DNA of 5,196 bases from an uncultured Oscillospiraceae bacterium (GTDB lineage Bacteria; Bacillota; Clostridia; Oscillospirales; Oscillospiraceae). A program made the position numbers and the translations under genes. The stretch is from the NCBI GenBank assembly GCA_934569215.1, contig CAKTKF010000112.1, positions 1 through 5,196 on the forward strand. The letters are read 5' to 3'. This document shows, in pieces, positions 1 through 5,196 of this stretch; positions within the stretch are counted from its first letter, which is position 1; every line of letters begins with the position of its first letter. The notes under the pieces are model-generated. The model was not told the origin of the DNA, searched no databases, and was given only the letters and a program-made list of their open reading frames with translations.

Positions 1-779
1 CCGTCCGCTGCACCGGGCGACTGCGGGCGGGAGAATATGTCATTGACGGCGGCGTTTCCAGCCAGTTTATTACAGGGCTTCTGCTTTCCGCCGCTCTGAT
101 CCCCGGGGAAAGCCGGATTCGCCTGACCGGGAAAGTGGAATCCCGCCCCTACATCACCATGACCCAACGGGCGATGAAAATATTTGGAAAAGGAACGACG
201 GATTTCGTCGTCACCGGCGGCACCCCCTTCCACTCCCCCGGCGAGCTGACGGTGGAGGGCGATTGGAGCAACGCCGCATTTTTCCTGGCAGCAAAAGCGT
301 TAGGCAGTAGCATAGAGGTGACGAACCTCTCCCCGGATTCCCCCCAGGGTGACCGGGCGGTCTTTGATCTGCTTCCCGCGCTGGAAGGCCATCCCGCCAT
401 TTCCGCCGCCGATATCCCCGATTTAGTCCCCATTCTTGCCGTCACGGCAGCGTGTAAAACCGGTGCCGTGTTCACGGACATTGGGCGGCTGCGGCTGAAG
501 GAATCCGACCGGGTCGCGTCCGTTATTGCCATGGTGGAAGCGCTGGGCGGGAAAGCCCAGGCTTCCGAGGACACCCTGACGGTGTACGGCACGGGACTGG
601 CCGGCGGGACGGTGGATGCCGTAAACGACCACCGCATTGCCATGTCCGCCGCCATCGCGGCCACGGCCTGCAAAGCGCCTGTGACCATTCTGGGTGCCGA
701 GTGTGTAGAAAAGTCCTATCCAAAGTTCTTTGAAGAATACGCCCGTTTAGGAGGTAACTATGAGCAGTACCTACGGTGA
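1..779 (+). CDS. aroA: 3-phosphoshikimate 1-carboxyvinyltransferase (EPSP synthase), C-terminal part
   Basis: This cytosolic enzyme transfers the enolpyruvyl group of PEP to shikimate 3-phosphate, the sixth shikimate pathway step. The 5' end is outside the window; the frame is open from position 3 and gives 258 residues, about 60% of a usual 420-430 residue protein. Fragment residues 19-21 are SSQ, matching the substrate-contacting Ser-Ser-Gln of class I enzymes. GDWSN at 86-90 starts the second-half sheet motif. D140 in DIPD matches the catalytic Asp (E. coli D313). K166, E167 and R170 in LKESDR, NDHR at 208-211 and K237 in EKSYP match the PEP and phosphate contacts. The GTG at 135 is internal and not a start, because the family similarity continues upstream of it. 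The last residues beyond the usual C-terminus (about NYEQYLR) arise because the stop lies 20 nt inside aroC. The SSQ form suggests a class I, glyphosate-sensitive type, but the deciding N-terminal loop is not visible. Confidence 0.96.
   Translation, partial: VRCTGRLRAGEYVIDGGVSSQFITGLLLSAALIPGESRIRLTGKVESRPYITMTQRAMKIFGKGTTDFVVTGGTPFHSPGELTVEGDWSNAAFFLAAKALGSSIEVTNLSPDSPQGDRAVFDLLPALEGHPAISAADIPDLVPILAVTAACKTGAVFTDIGRLRLKESDRVASVIAMVEALGGKAQASEDTLTVYGTGLAGGTVDAVNDHRIAMSAAIAATACKAPVTILGAECVEKSYPKFFEEYARLGGNYEQYLR
749..754 (+). promoter_or_regulatory. Ribosome binding site for aroC, embedded in the aroA 3' end
   Basis: A perfect AGGAGG lies 5 nt before the aroC ATG at 760 and inside the last codons of aroA. 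Together with the canonical chorismate synthase N-terminus MSSTYGENLK it fixes the aroC start and confirms a real 20-nt overlap with aroA. Confidence 0.9.
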
Positions 780-1851
780 GAATTTGAAATTGTCCATTTT
801 CGGCCAATCCCACGGCGCGGCCATCGGCATGACGCTGGACGGCATTCCGGCAGGTCTGCCCGTGGACACGGACGCTCTGCAAGCCTTCCTGAACCGCCGC
901 GCCCCCGGCCAGAACGATTGGTCAACACCCCGAAAGGAAGCCGACCGGCCGGAGTTTCTTTCCGGGATTTTGGACGGCTACACCTGCGGCGCGCCCATTG
1001 CAGCCGCGATCTACAACAAAAACACCCGCTCCGGGGACTACGCCAATCTGAGAGACTGCCCCCGTCCCGGCCACGCAGACCTCACCGCCCAGATCAAATA
1101 CGGCGGATTTCAGGACGCCGCCGGGGGCGGACACTTTTCCGGCCGTCTGACCGCGCCGCTGTGCATCGCGGGCGGGCTGTGCAGGCAATGGCTGGAAGGC
1201 ATGGGGATTCGGATTTTCGCCCACATTTCTGCCATTGCGGGCATTTCCGACACGCCCTTTGACCCCCTCGCCCCGGATATGGATTCCATCCAGCCGGAGT
1301 TTCCGGTGGTAAATCAGGACGCGGGGGCGCGGATACGCGCCGTCATCTCCGCCGCCAAGAGCGACGGCGACAGCGTGGGCGGCATTGTGGAATGCGCCGT
1401 CACAGGTCTTCCCGCCGGGGTGGGAGAGCCCATGTTCGGCGGTGTAGAGAGCCGGATTGCCCAGATCGTCTACGGCGTTCCCGCCGTGAAGGGTGTGGAA
1501 TTCGGCGTGGGCTTTGCCGCCGCAAAACTGCGTGGCAGTCAGAATAACGACGATTACGTTATGACTGACGGTCAAATCCGCACCGCCACCAACAACGCCG
1601 GCGGCATTCTCGGCGGCATCACCACCGGAATGCCCCTGATTTTCCGGGCAGCCCTCAAGCCCACGCCCTCCATTTCCCGCCCCCAGCAGAGCGTCAGCTT
1701 AAGCAGCGGAGAAATGCAGGAGCTGGTCGTCAAAGGCCGCCACGACCCGTGCATCGTTCCCAGAGCCGTCCCGGTGATCGAGGCCGCGGCAGCCATTGCC
1801 ATTTTCGACATGATTCTGGGCAACACCCGGACAGACAGGAGGAAACCGTAA
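760..1851 (+). CDS. aroC: Chorismate synthase
   Basis: This enzyme converts EPSP to chorismate by 1,4-elimination of phosphate, needing reduced FMN. It is the last common step to Phe, Tyr, Trp and folate. At 363 residues it has normal family length. Signature 1 (GQSHG, residues 15-19, with the conserved active-site His18) is followed by LDGIPAG. The central glycine-rich FMN signature GGGHFSGR is at 122-129; many Gram-negative enzymes have GGGRSSAR here, while the HFSGR form is common in Clostridia. The C-terminal signature GRHDPCIVPRAVPVIEAAAA begins at 326. The start at 760 is supported by AGGAGG 5 nt upstream and by the family N-terminus. The gene overlaps aroA by 20 nt, and its TAA stop is directly followed by the pheA ATG. 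No NADPH:FMN reductase domain is attached, so reduced flavin must come from elsewhere (inference from family knowledge). Confidence 0.98.
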   Translation: MSSTYGENLKLSIFGQSHGAAIGMTLDGIPAGLPVDTDALQAFLNRRAPGQNDWSTPRKEADRPEFLSGILDGYTCGAPIAAAIYNKNTRSGDYANLRDCPRPGHADLTAQIKYGGFQDAAGGGHFSGRLTAPLCIAGGLCRQWLEGMGIRIFAHISAIAGISDTPFDPLAPDMDSIQPEFPVVNQDAGARIRAVISAAKSDGDSVGGIVECAVTGLPAGVGEPMFGGVESRIAQIVYGVPAVKGVEFGVGFAAAKLRGSQNNDDYVMTDGQIRTATNNAGGILGGITTGMPLIFRAALKPTPSISRPQQSVSLSSGEMQELVVKGRHDPCIVPRAVPVIEAAAAIAIFDMILGNTRTDRRKP

Positions 1852-2994
1852 ATGGACTTGAATGACATTCGCAGTGAAATCGACAAAATTGACGATGAGC
1901 TGGTTCGCCTGTTCTGCCAGCGGATGCACGTCGCCGCCCAGGTCGCGGACTACAAAAAGGCCAACAACCTGCCCATTTTCCAGCCCGCCCGGGAGCGGGC
2001 GAAGCTTCAGGACGTGGCAGAAAAGGCCGGCCCCGAAATGGCCAATTACACCCGGGTTCTTTACTCCATGCTGTTCGAGCTGAGCCGCAGTTACCAGTCC
2101 AAGCGCAACAGGGAATTCAGCCCCCTTTACAAAAGCATCACCCAGGCCATTGAGCATACGCCGAAACTCTTCCCCCAGGCGCCCATGGTCGCCTGCCAGG
2201 GCGTGGAGGGCGCTTACTCCCAGATTGCCTGCGAAAAAATCTTCAAAAACCCCTTTATTATGTACTTCAAGTCCTTCGAGGCCGTGTTCAGCGCCATCGA
2301 TCAGGGACTGTGCCAATACGGCATTCTGCCCATCGAAAACTCCACCGCCGGTTCCGTGAATAAGGTGTACGACCTGATGATCGAGCATAATTTCTCCATC
2401 GTCCGCACCTTCCGGCTGAAAATCGACCACAATCTTCTGGTCAATCCCGGCACCAACCTCGCCGACATCAAGGAAGTCTACTCCCATGAGCAGGCCATCA
2501 ACCAGTGCGGCAACTTCCTCCACAGCCTCCCGGGGGTCAACGTCGTTCCTGTGGACAATACCGCCGTGGCCGCCCAGATGGTCGCCCAGTCCGGCAGGAA
2601 AGACGTCGCCGCCCTGTCCAGCCGCGCCTGCGCCGAGTTATACGGGCTTGATTGTCTGCGCTCCTCCGTGCAGGACAAGGGCAACAACCGCACCCGCTTC
2701 ATCTGCATCAGCCGGAACCTGGAAATCTACCCCGGCTCCGACAAGACCTCCATCATGATGGTTCTGAACCACAAGCCCGGCGCCCTTTACAAGGTGCTGG
2801 CGCGGCTCTACACCCTGGGCATCAATGTCACGAAGCTGGAATCCCGCCCCATTCCCGACCGGGAATTTGAGTTCATGTTCTATTTCGATCTGGAAACCTC
2901 CATTTATTCCGAGGAATTCGTTCAGCTGATGTGCGAGCTGGACGAGATGTGCGAGGAATTCAAATACTTAGGCAGCTACACGGAGGTGGTCTGA
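1852..2994 (+). CDS. pheA: Bifunctional chorismate mutase / prephenate dehydratase (P-protein)
   Basis: This protein rearranges chorismate to prephenate and then dehydrates and decarboxylates it to phenylpyruvate, the committed route to phenylalanine. It has 380 residues, close to the E. coli P-protein. Residues 1 to about 85 are an AroQ-type helical mutase; R7, R24, K35, R47, E48, S78 and Q82 line up with the E. coli active-site residues, while E. coli Asp48 is replaced by Gln44. The dehydratase domain starts near 112 with QGVEGAYSQ (116-124), followed by PIENSTAGSV (160-169), AALSSRACAELYGL and the catalytic TRF (T281-F283). A C-terminal ACT domain (from about 299) carries GALY (310-313) and ESRP (330-333), the phenylalanine-binding motifs, so feedback inhibition by Phe is expected (inference). 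AGGAGG at 1837-1842 lies 9 nt before the ATG, which abuts the aroC stop. The gene ends in a 1-nt overlap with the next. Confidence 0.97.
   Translation: MDLNDIRSEIDKIDDELVRLFCQRMHVAAQVADYKKANNLPIFQPARERAKLQDVAEKAGPEMANYTRVLYSMLFELSRSYQSKRNREFSPLYKSITQAIEHTPKLFPQAPMVACQGVEGAYSQIACEKIFKNPFIMYFKSFEAVFSAIDQGLCQYGILPIENSTAGSVNKVYDLMIEHNFSIVRTFRLKIDHNLLVNPGTNLADIKEVYSHEQAINQCGNFLHSLPGVNVVPVDNTAVAAQMVAQSGRKDVAALSSRACAELYGLDCLRSSVQDKGNNRTRFICISRNLEIYPGSDKTSIMMVLNHKPGALYKVLARLYTLGINVTKLESRPIPDREFEFMFYFDLETSIYSEEFVQLMCELDEMCEEFKYLGSYTEVV
2982..2987 (+). promoter_or_regulatory. Ribosome binding site deciding the aroE-aroK start
   Basis: GGAGGT ends 6 nt before the ATG at 2994. The reading frame is open further upstream to a GTG at 2931, but that stretch lies inside pheA and adds residues unlike any shikimate dehydrogenase. 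The ATG at 2994 gives the family N-terminus MKCGLLGRKLGHSYSP, so it is the start chosen here. Confidence 0.88.
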
Positions 2995-4220
2995 TGAAAT
3001 GCGGACTGCTGGGCCGGAAGCTGGGGCACAGCTACTCCCCCCAGATTCACGCCTGTCTCGGGGACTATTCCTATACCCTCTTTGAAAAAGAGCCGGAGGA
3101 AATCGAAGATTTCCTGAAAAACGGGGATTTTACCGGGCTTAACGTCACCATTCCCTACAAAAAAGCGGTCATCCCCTATCTGGACGAATTGTCCCCGGCT
3201 GCAAAAAAGCTGGGGGCGGTGAACACCGTCGTCCGCAGAGAGGACGGCACCCTTTTCGGCCACAACACGGACTATTTTGGATTTGCTTCCCTTTTGAAGC
3301 GAAGCGGCCTTTCTGTCGCCGGGAAGAAGGTTCTGGTGCTGGGCAGCGGCGGTGCTTCCAATACCGTCACGGCTGTTTTGGCTGAACTGGGCGCTGAGAC
3401 TGTGGTCATTTCCCGTTCCGGGGAAAACAATTACGGGAACCTACAGCATCACGAAGACGCCGCCGCCATCGTCAATGCGACCCCCGTCGGCATGTATCCC
3501 AATACCGGCGTTTCCCCTGTGGATTTGAAGCTGTTTCCCAAACTGGAAGGGGTACTGGACGTGATCTACAACCCCGCCCGCACCCAGCTGCTGCTGGACG
3601 CCGAAGCGCTTCATATTCCCTGCGCCGACGGCCTTTGGATGCTGGTTGCCCAAGCCAAGGAATCCGCCGAATATTTTACCGGCACGTCCATTGACGACGC
3701 TGTCATTACCCAAATCCACGGAAAGCTCGCCGCCCAAATGGCGAACATCATCCTCGTCGGAATGCCGGGGTGCGGAAAAAGCACCGTCGGTACTCTGCTG
3801 GCGGACAGGCTGGGTCGGAAGCTGATGGATGCCGACGAAGAAATTGTCCGTCTTGCGGGCAAGCCCATCCCCCAAATTTTCGCGGAGGACGGCGAGACCG
3901 TTTTCCGGGAATGGGAAACGAAAGCGCTGTCCCGGCTGGGCAAGCAGTCCGCGCTGGTCGTCGCCACCGGCGGCGGCTGCGTGACGCAGCCGCGAAACTA
4001 CCCACTGCTCCACCAGAACGGCGTAATTTTCTGGCTGAAACGGGACATTTCCAAACTGCCCACCGACGGCCGCCCCCTGTCCCAGGCCAATCCCCTGGAC
4101 GCCATGTTCGCAAAGCGCGCCCCCATGTACGCCGCCTTTGCCGACCACGCCGTCAGCAATGACGGCACCGCCGAGGAAACCGTCGCCGCCATTTTGTCGA
4201 TCATGGAGGAACCCATATGA
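2994..4220 (+). CDS. aroE-aroK: Fused shikimate dehydrogenase - shikimate kinase
   Basis: A single 408-residue frame carries two successive shikimate enzymes. Residues 1 to about 245 are shikimate dehydrogenase (NADPH reduces 3-dehydroshikimate to shikimate): shikimate-binding S13 and S15 in HSYSP, NVTIPYKK with catalytic K56, N77, GHNTD with D93, nucleotide loop GSGGAS (117-122), S140-R141-S142 likely at the NADP phosphate, NATPVGMYP from 161, and Q220 in GLWMLVAQA. Residues from about 249 are shikimate kinase (ATP gives shikimate 3-phosphate): Walker A GMPGCGKST (256-264), D279/D281, R305 in VFREWE, GGG (326-328), lid R360 in DGRPL, and R375 with Y379. Both active sites look complete. The dehydrogenase NADP lobe is short: only 18 residues separate S142 from N161. 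The kinase part is about 160 residues, a normal size, with no recognisable linker. M249 at the junction has no good ribosome binding site, so separate translation of the kinase is unlikely. The gene overlaps aroQ by 4 nt. Confidence 0.96.
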   Translation: MKCGLLGRKLGHSYSPQIHACLGDYSYTLFEKEPEEIEDFLKNGDFTGLNVTIPYKKAVIPYLDELSPAAKKLGAVNTVVRREDGTLFGHNTDYFGFASLLKRSGLSVAGKKVLVLGSGGASNTVTAVLAELGAETVVISRSGENNYGNLQHHEDAAAIVNATPVGMYPNTGVSPVDLKLFPKLEGVLDVIYNPARTQLLLDAEALHIPCADGLWMLVAQAKESAEYFTGTSIDDAVITQIHGKLAAQMANIILVGMPGCGKSTVGTLLADRLGRKLMDADEEIVRLAGKPIPQIFAEDGETVFREWETKALSRLGKQSALVVATGGGCVTQPRNYPLLHQNGVIFWLKRDISKLPTDGRPLSQANPLDAMFAKRAPMYAAFADHAVSNDGTAEETVAAILSIMEEPI

Positions 4221-4648
4221 AAATTCTGGTTATCAACGGCCCAAACCTGAACATGCTGGGCATTCGGGAGCCGGGCATCTACGGCAAAAACACCTTTGCC
4301 GATCTTCTGCGGCTGCTGGACGAAACCGCCGGCGCCGAGGGTCTGGAGGTGGAACAGTACCAGTCCAACCACGAGGGGGACATTGTGGATAAAATCCAGT
4401 GGGCATACGGTAAGGTGGACGGCATCGTCATCAACCCCGCCGCCTACACCCATACCTCCGTGGCCATTCTGGACGCCCTGAAAGCCGTTTCCATCCCCGC
4501 CGTGGAGGTTCACATCTCCGACGTGGACGCAAGAGAACCCTTCCGGCAAATCTCCTACGCGGGGATGGCCTGCGTGAAGACCATTAAAGGCCACGGTCTG
4601 GAGGGCTACCGGGAGGCCATGCTGTATCTCAAGAAGCATTTTGGCTAA
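4217..4648 (+). CDS. aroQ: 3-dehydroquinate dehydratase, type II
   Basis: This enzyme dehydrates 3-dehydroquinate to 3-dehydroshikimate, the third pathway step and the one that feeds the neighbouring AroE domain. At 143 residues it has the usual length of the type II, flavodoxin-like, dodecameric family, which is unrelated to the type I AroD enzyme. The N-terminus MKILVINGPNLNMLG is typical. The flexible lid carries R17 and the catalytic base Y22 (REPGIYG). QSNHEGD follows, then N73 in INPAAYTHTS, H99 in VEVHIS, and R106 in DAREPFR. GHGLEGYREAM lies near the C-terminus. The ATG overlaps the preceding TGA as ATGA, and GGAGG at 4205-4209 lies 7 nt upstream, so translation is probably coupled. 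It is the last gene of the operon visible here, and its TAA begins the A-tract next to the convergent hairpin. Confidence 0.98.
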   Translation: MKILVINGPNLNMLGIREPGIYGKNTFADLLRLLDETAGAEGLEVEQYQSNHEGDIVDKIQWAYGKVDGIVINPAAYTHTSVAILDALKAVSIPAVEVHISDVDAREPFRQISYAGMACVKTIKGHGLEGYREAMLYLKKHFG

Positions 4649-4680
4649 AAAATTCCCCACTGCCTTTCGGCAATGGGGAA
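4647..4680 (-). terminator. Intrinsic terminator of the leftward gtrA-like gene, in the convergent gap
   Basis: The arms TTCCCCA (4653-4659) plus TGCC (4661-4664) and GGCA (4669-4672) plus TGGGGAA (4674-4680) form an 11-pair stem with one C-A mismatch and a TTTC/GAAA loop. Read on the minus strand the hairpin is followed at once by six T residues (complement of A 4647-4652), the classic Rho-independent layout, and it lies 5 nt beyond the gtrA-like stop. On the plus strand the same hairpin is preceded by the A-tract and followed by GATAGTCACT, with no T-run, so termination of the aro operon here should be weaker. Confidence 0.85.
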
Positions 4681-4685
4681 GATAG

Positions 4686-5099
4686 TCACTTGCGGAAGAC
4701 CAGCAGCTTGCTGGAAACGTAATTCAGAATCACTACCACAACGCTGATGATCAGCTTCCAGATATTTCCGTCCCAGCCGCAGACGTCCACGGTCAGGAAG
4801 ACCAGCGCCGTTTCCATAGCGCCCGAAGCTGCCCGGCAGCCGACGAATTTGCCCAGCTCTGGTAAAACGGTCTTCATCGACCAGTCGTGGCTTTTGAACA
4901 CGAAGGGCTTGTTCGTCACATAGGCAAAGGCCACCGCCGCCGCCCAGGCGATCATATTGCTGACGGCTGCGCTGATGCCCAGCAGGTTGTAAAGCGGCAG
5001 ATAAACCAGATAATTGACCACCGTCGTCAGCACGCCGAAAAAGAGATAGCTGACCATATCCCAGTGCTTCTCGATCAAAGCGCGGATTTTCTCAATCAT
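4686..5099 (-). CDS. GtrA-family four-helix membrane protein
   Basis: A small integral membrane protein of 137 residues with a basic amphipathic start and four predicted hydrophobic segments, about residues 15-37, 44-64, 85-107 and 113-135. This matches the GtrA-like family (Pfam GtrA), whose members are thought to help move or position polyprenyl-linked sugars for cell-surface glycosylation; the precise role of most members is unknown. The helix pairs look like a repeat: FAYVTNKPFVFK near 58-69 and LNYVSSKLLVFRK near 125-137 share the pattern [AN]YV[TS][NS]K..VF[KR], placed after helices 2 and 4. The start is the ATG at 5099, because AGGAGG lies 6 nt upstream; an in-frame GTG at 5114 would place that ribosome binding site inside the gene. 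It follows another minus-strand gene by 11 nt and faces the aro operon, so a role in aromatic synthesis is not implied. The assignment rests on topology and local motifs only. Confidence 0.85.
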   Translation of the reverse strand: MIEKIRALIEKHWDMVSYLFFGVLTTVVNYLVYLPLYNLLGISAAVSNMIAWAAAVAFAYVTNKPFVFKSHDWSMKTVLPELGKFVGCRAASGAMETALVFLTVDVCGWDGNIWKLIISVVVVILNYVSSKLLVFRK

Positions 5100-5105
5100 A
5101 TTTTT

Positions 5106-5111
5106 CCTCCT
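5106..5111 (-). promoter_or_regulatory. Ribosome binding site deciding the gtrA-like start
   Basis: CCTCCT on the plus strand reads AGGAGG on the minus strand, 6 nt before the ATG at 5099. It overlaps the TGA of the upstream gene (5111-5113) by one base, which suggests that the two minus-strand genes are cotranscribed and possibly translationally coupled. Confidence 0.85.
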
Positions 5112-5196
5112 CACAGCCCCAGGTCTTCCCCTATCAGAATGAATTTGATCCGCCCGGGGGGAGTGCAGTTGCGGGTGACGAGGATCTGGTTGCAGA
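5111..5196 (-). CDS. C-terminal end of an unrecognised protein
   Basis: Only the last 27 codons and a TGA stop (5111-5113) are inside the window. The peptide begins CNQILVTRNC and ends GRIKFILIGEDLGL, with a Pro-Pro-Gly turn before a hydrophobic strand. About four in five codons end in G or C, as in the neighbouring genes, whereas the alternative open frame here reads as an Arg/Pro/His-rich peptide. The stop sits 11 nt before the gtrA-like ATG and touches its ribosome binding site, a normal operon junction. I do not recognise the family from this fragment and assign no function. GtrA-like genes often neighbour glycosyltransferases, but nothing in these residues shows that. Confidence 0.6.
   Translation of the reverse strand, partial: CNQILVTRNCTPPGRIKFILIGEDLGL

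Noticed and set aside
136..149. A 14-nt identical match, TGGAATCCCGCCCC, at 136-149 (aroA) and 2837-2850 (pheA)
   Set aside because: Both copies encode the residues ESRP in unrelated conserved motifs with the same preferred codons; coincidence of codon use rather than a repeat element.
149..688. Minus-strand open frame (179 codons) opposite aroA
   Set aside because: It is Ser/Ala/Pro-rich, has no domain, and is opposite the conserved EPSP synthase motifs.
922..1575. Minus-strand open frame (217 codons) opposite aroC
   Set aside because: It has a low-complexity Gly/Val/Ala composition, no domain, and is fully antisense to aroC.
1837..1860. Possible regulatory element or attenuator between aroC and pheA
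   Set aside because: There is no intergenic DNA here, and only a ribosome binding site is visible.
1699..2523. Long minus-strand open frame (274 codons) opposite aroC and pheA
   Set aside because: It is antisense to two clearly functional enzymes. Such frames arise easily from G/C-ending codons on the real strand, and its product shows no recognisable motif.
2931..2993. GTG at 2931 as an upstream start for aroE-aroK
   Set aside because: It would add 21 residues from inside pheA with no family similarity. The ATG at 2994 has a good ribosome binding site and the standard N-terminus.
3441..4148. Long minus-strand open frame (235 codons) opposite aroE-aroK
   Set aside because: It lies wholly opposite conserved AroE and AroK motifs and has no recognisable domain; it is a shadow of the coding strand.
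3738..4220. Separate aroK gene starting at the internal ATG 3738
   Set aside because: The frame runs on from aroE without a stop, and no Shine-Dalgarno sequence sits at a useful distance; the nearest purine run, GGAAAG at 3720-3725, is about 12 nt away.
5100..5114. GTG at 5114 as the start of the gtrA-like gene
   Set aside because: Starting there would put the AGGAGG inside the coding region; the ATG at 5099 is spaced correctly from it.

Overview
The window looks like a chromosomal piece of a fairly GC-rich Firmicute, most likely a Clostridia member of the Oscillospiraceae/Ruminococcaceae type. The reasons are the strong AGGAGG-type ribosome binding sites, the chorismate synthase with the GGGHFSGR form of its FMN-site signature, the shikimate dehydrogenase-shikimate kinase fusion, and codons that favour G/C in the third position. 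The taxonomic placement is inference, because no search was possible.

From position 1 to 4648 (+ strand) there is one tightly packed aromatic amino acid operon. It holds aroA (5' end outside the window), aroC, pheA (chorismate mutase-prephenate dehydratase), an aroE-aroK fusion, and aroQ (type II 3-dehydroquinate dehydratase). No intergenic DNA lies between these genes: the junctions are a 20-nt overlap, an abutting TAAATG, a 1-nt overlap (TGATG) and a 4-nt overlap (ATGA). Together the products convert 3-dehydroquinate to chorismate (AroQ, AroE, AroK, AroA, AroC) and then to phenylpyruvate (PheA). DAHP synthase, aroB and tyrA are not seen and may lie upstream of the window or elsewhere. The operon promoter must also lie upstream.

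After a 37-bp convergent gap the right end is on the minus strand. It contains a small GtrA-family four-helix membrane protein (4686-5099) and, upstream of it, the last 27 codons of an unrecognised gene whose stop lies 11 nt before the gtrA-like start. The gap holds a hairpin followed by six T residues in the minus-strand direction. It is therefore a good intrinsic terminator for the leftward genes and only a weak one for the aro operon.

I saw no RNA genes, insertion sequences, CRISPR arrays or frameshifted genes. No stretch of more than 300 bases lacks a gene. This is mostly a well-understood biosynthetic region. The points worth a second look are the AroE-AroK fusion with its shortened NADP-binding lobe, the complete translational coupling, and the one-sided terminator.
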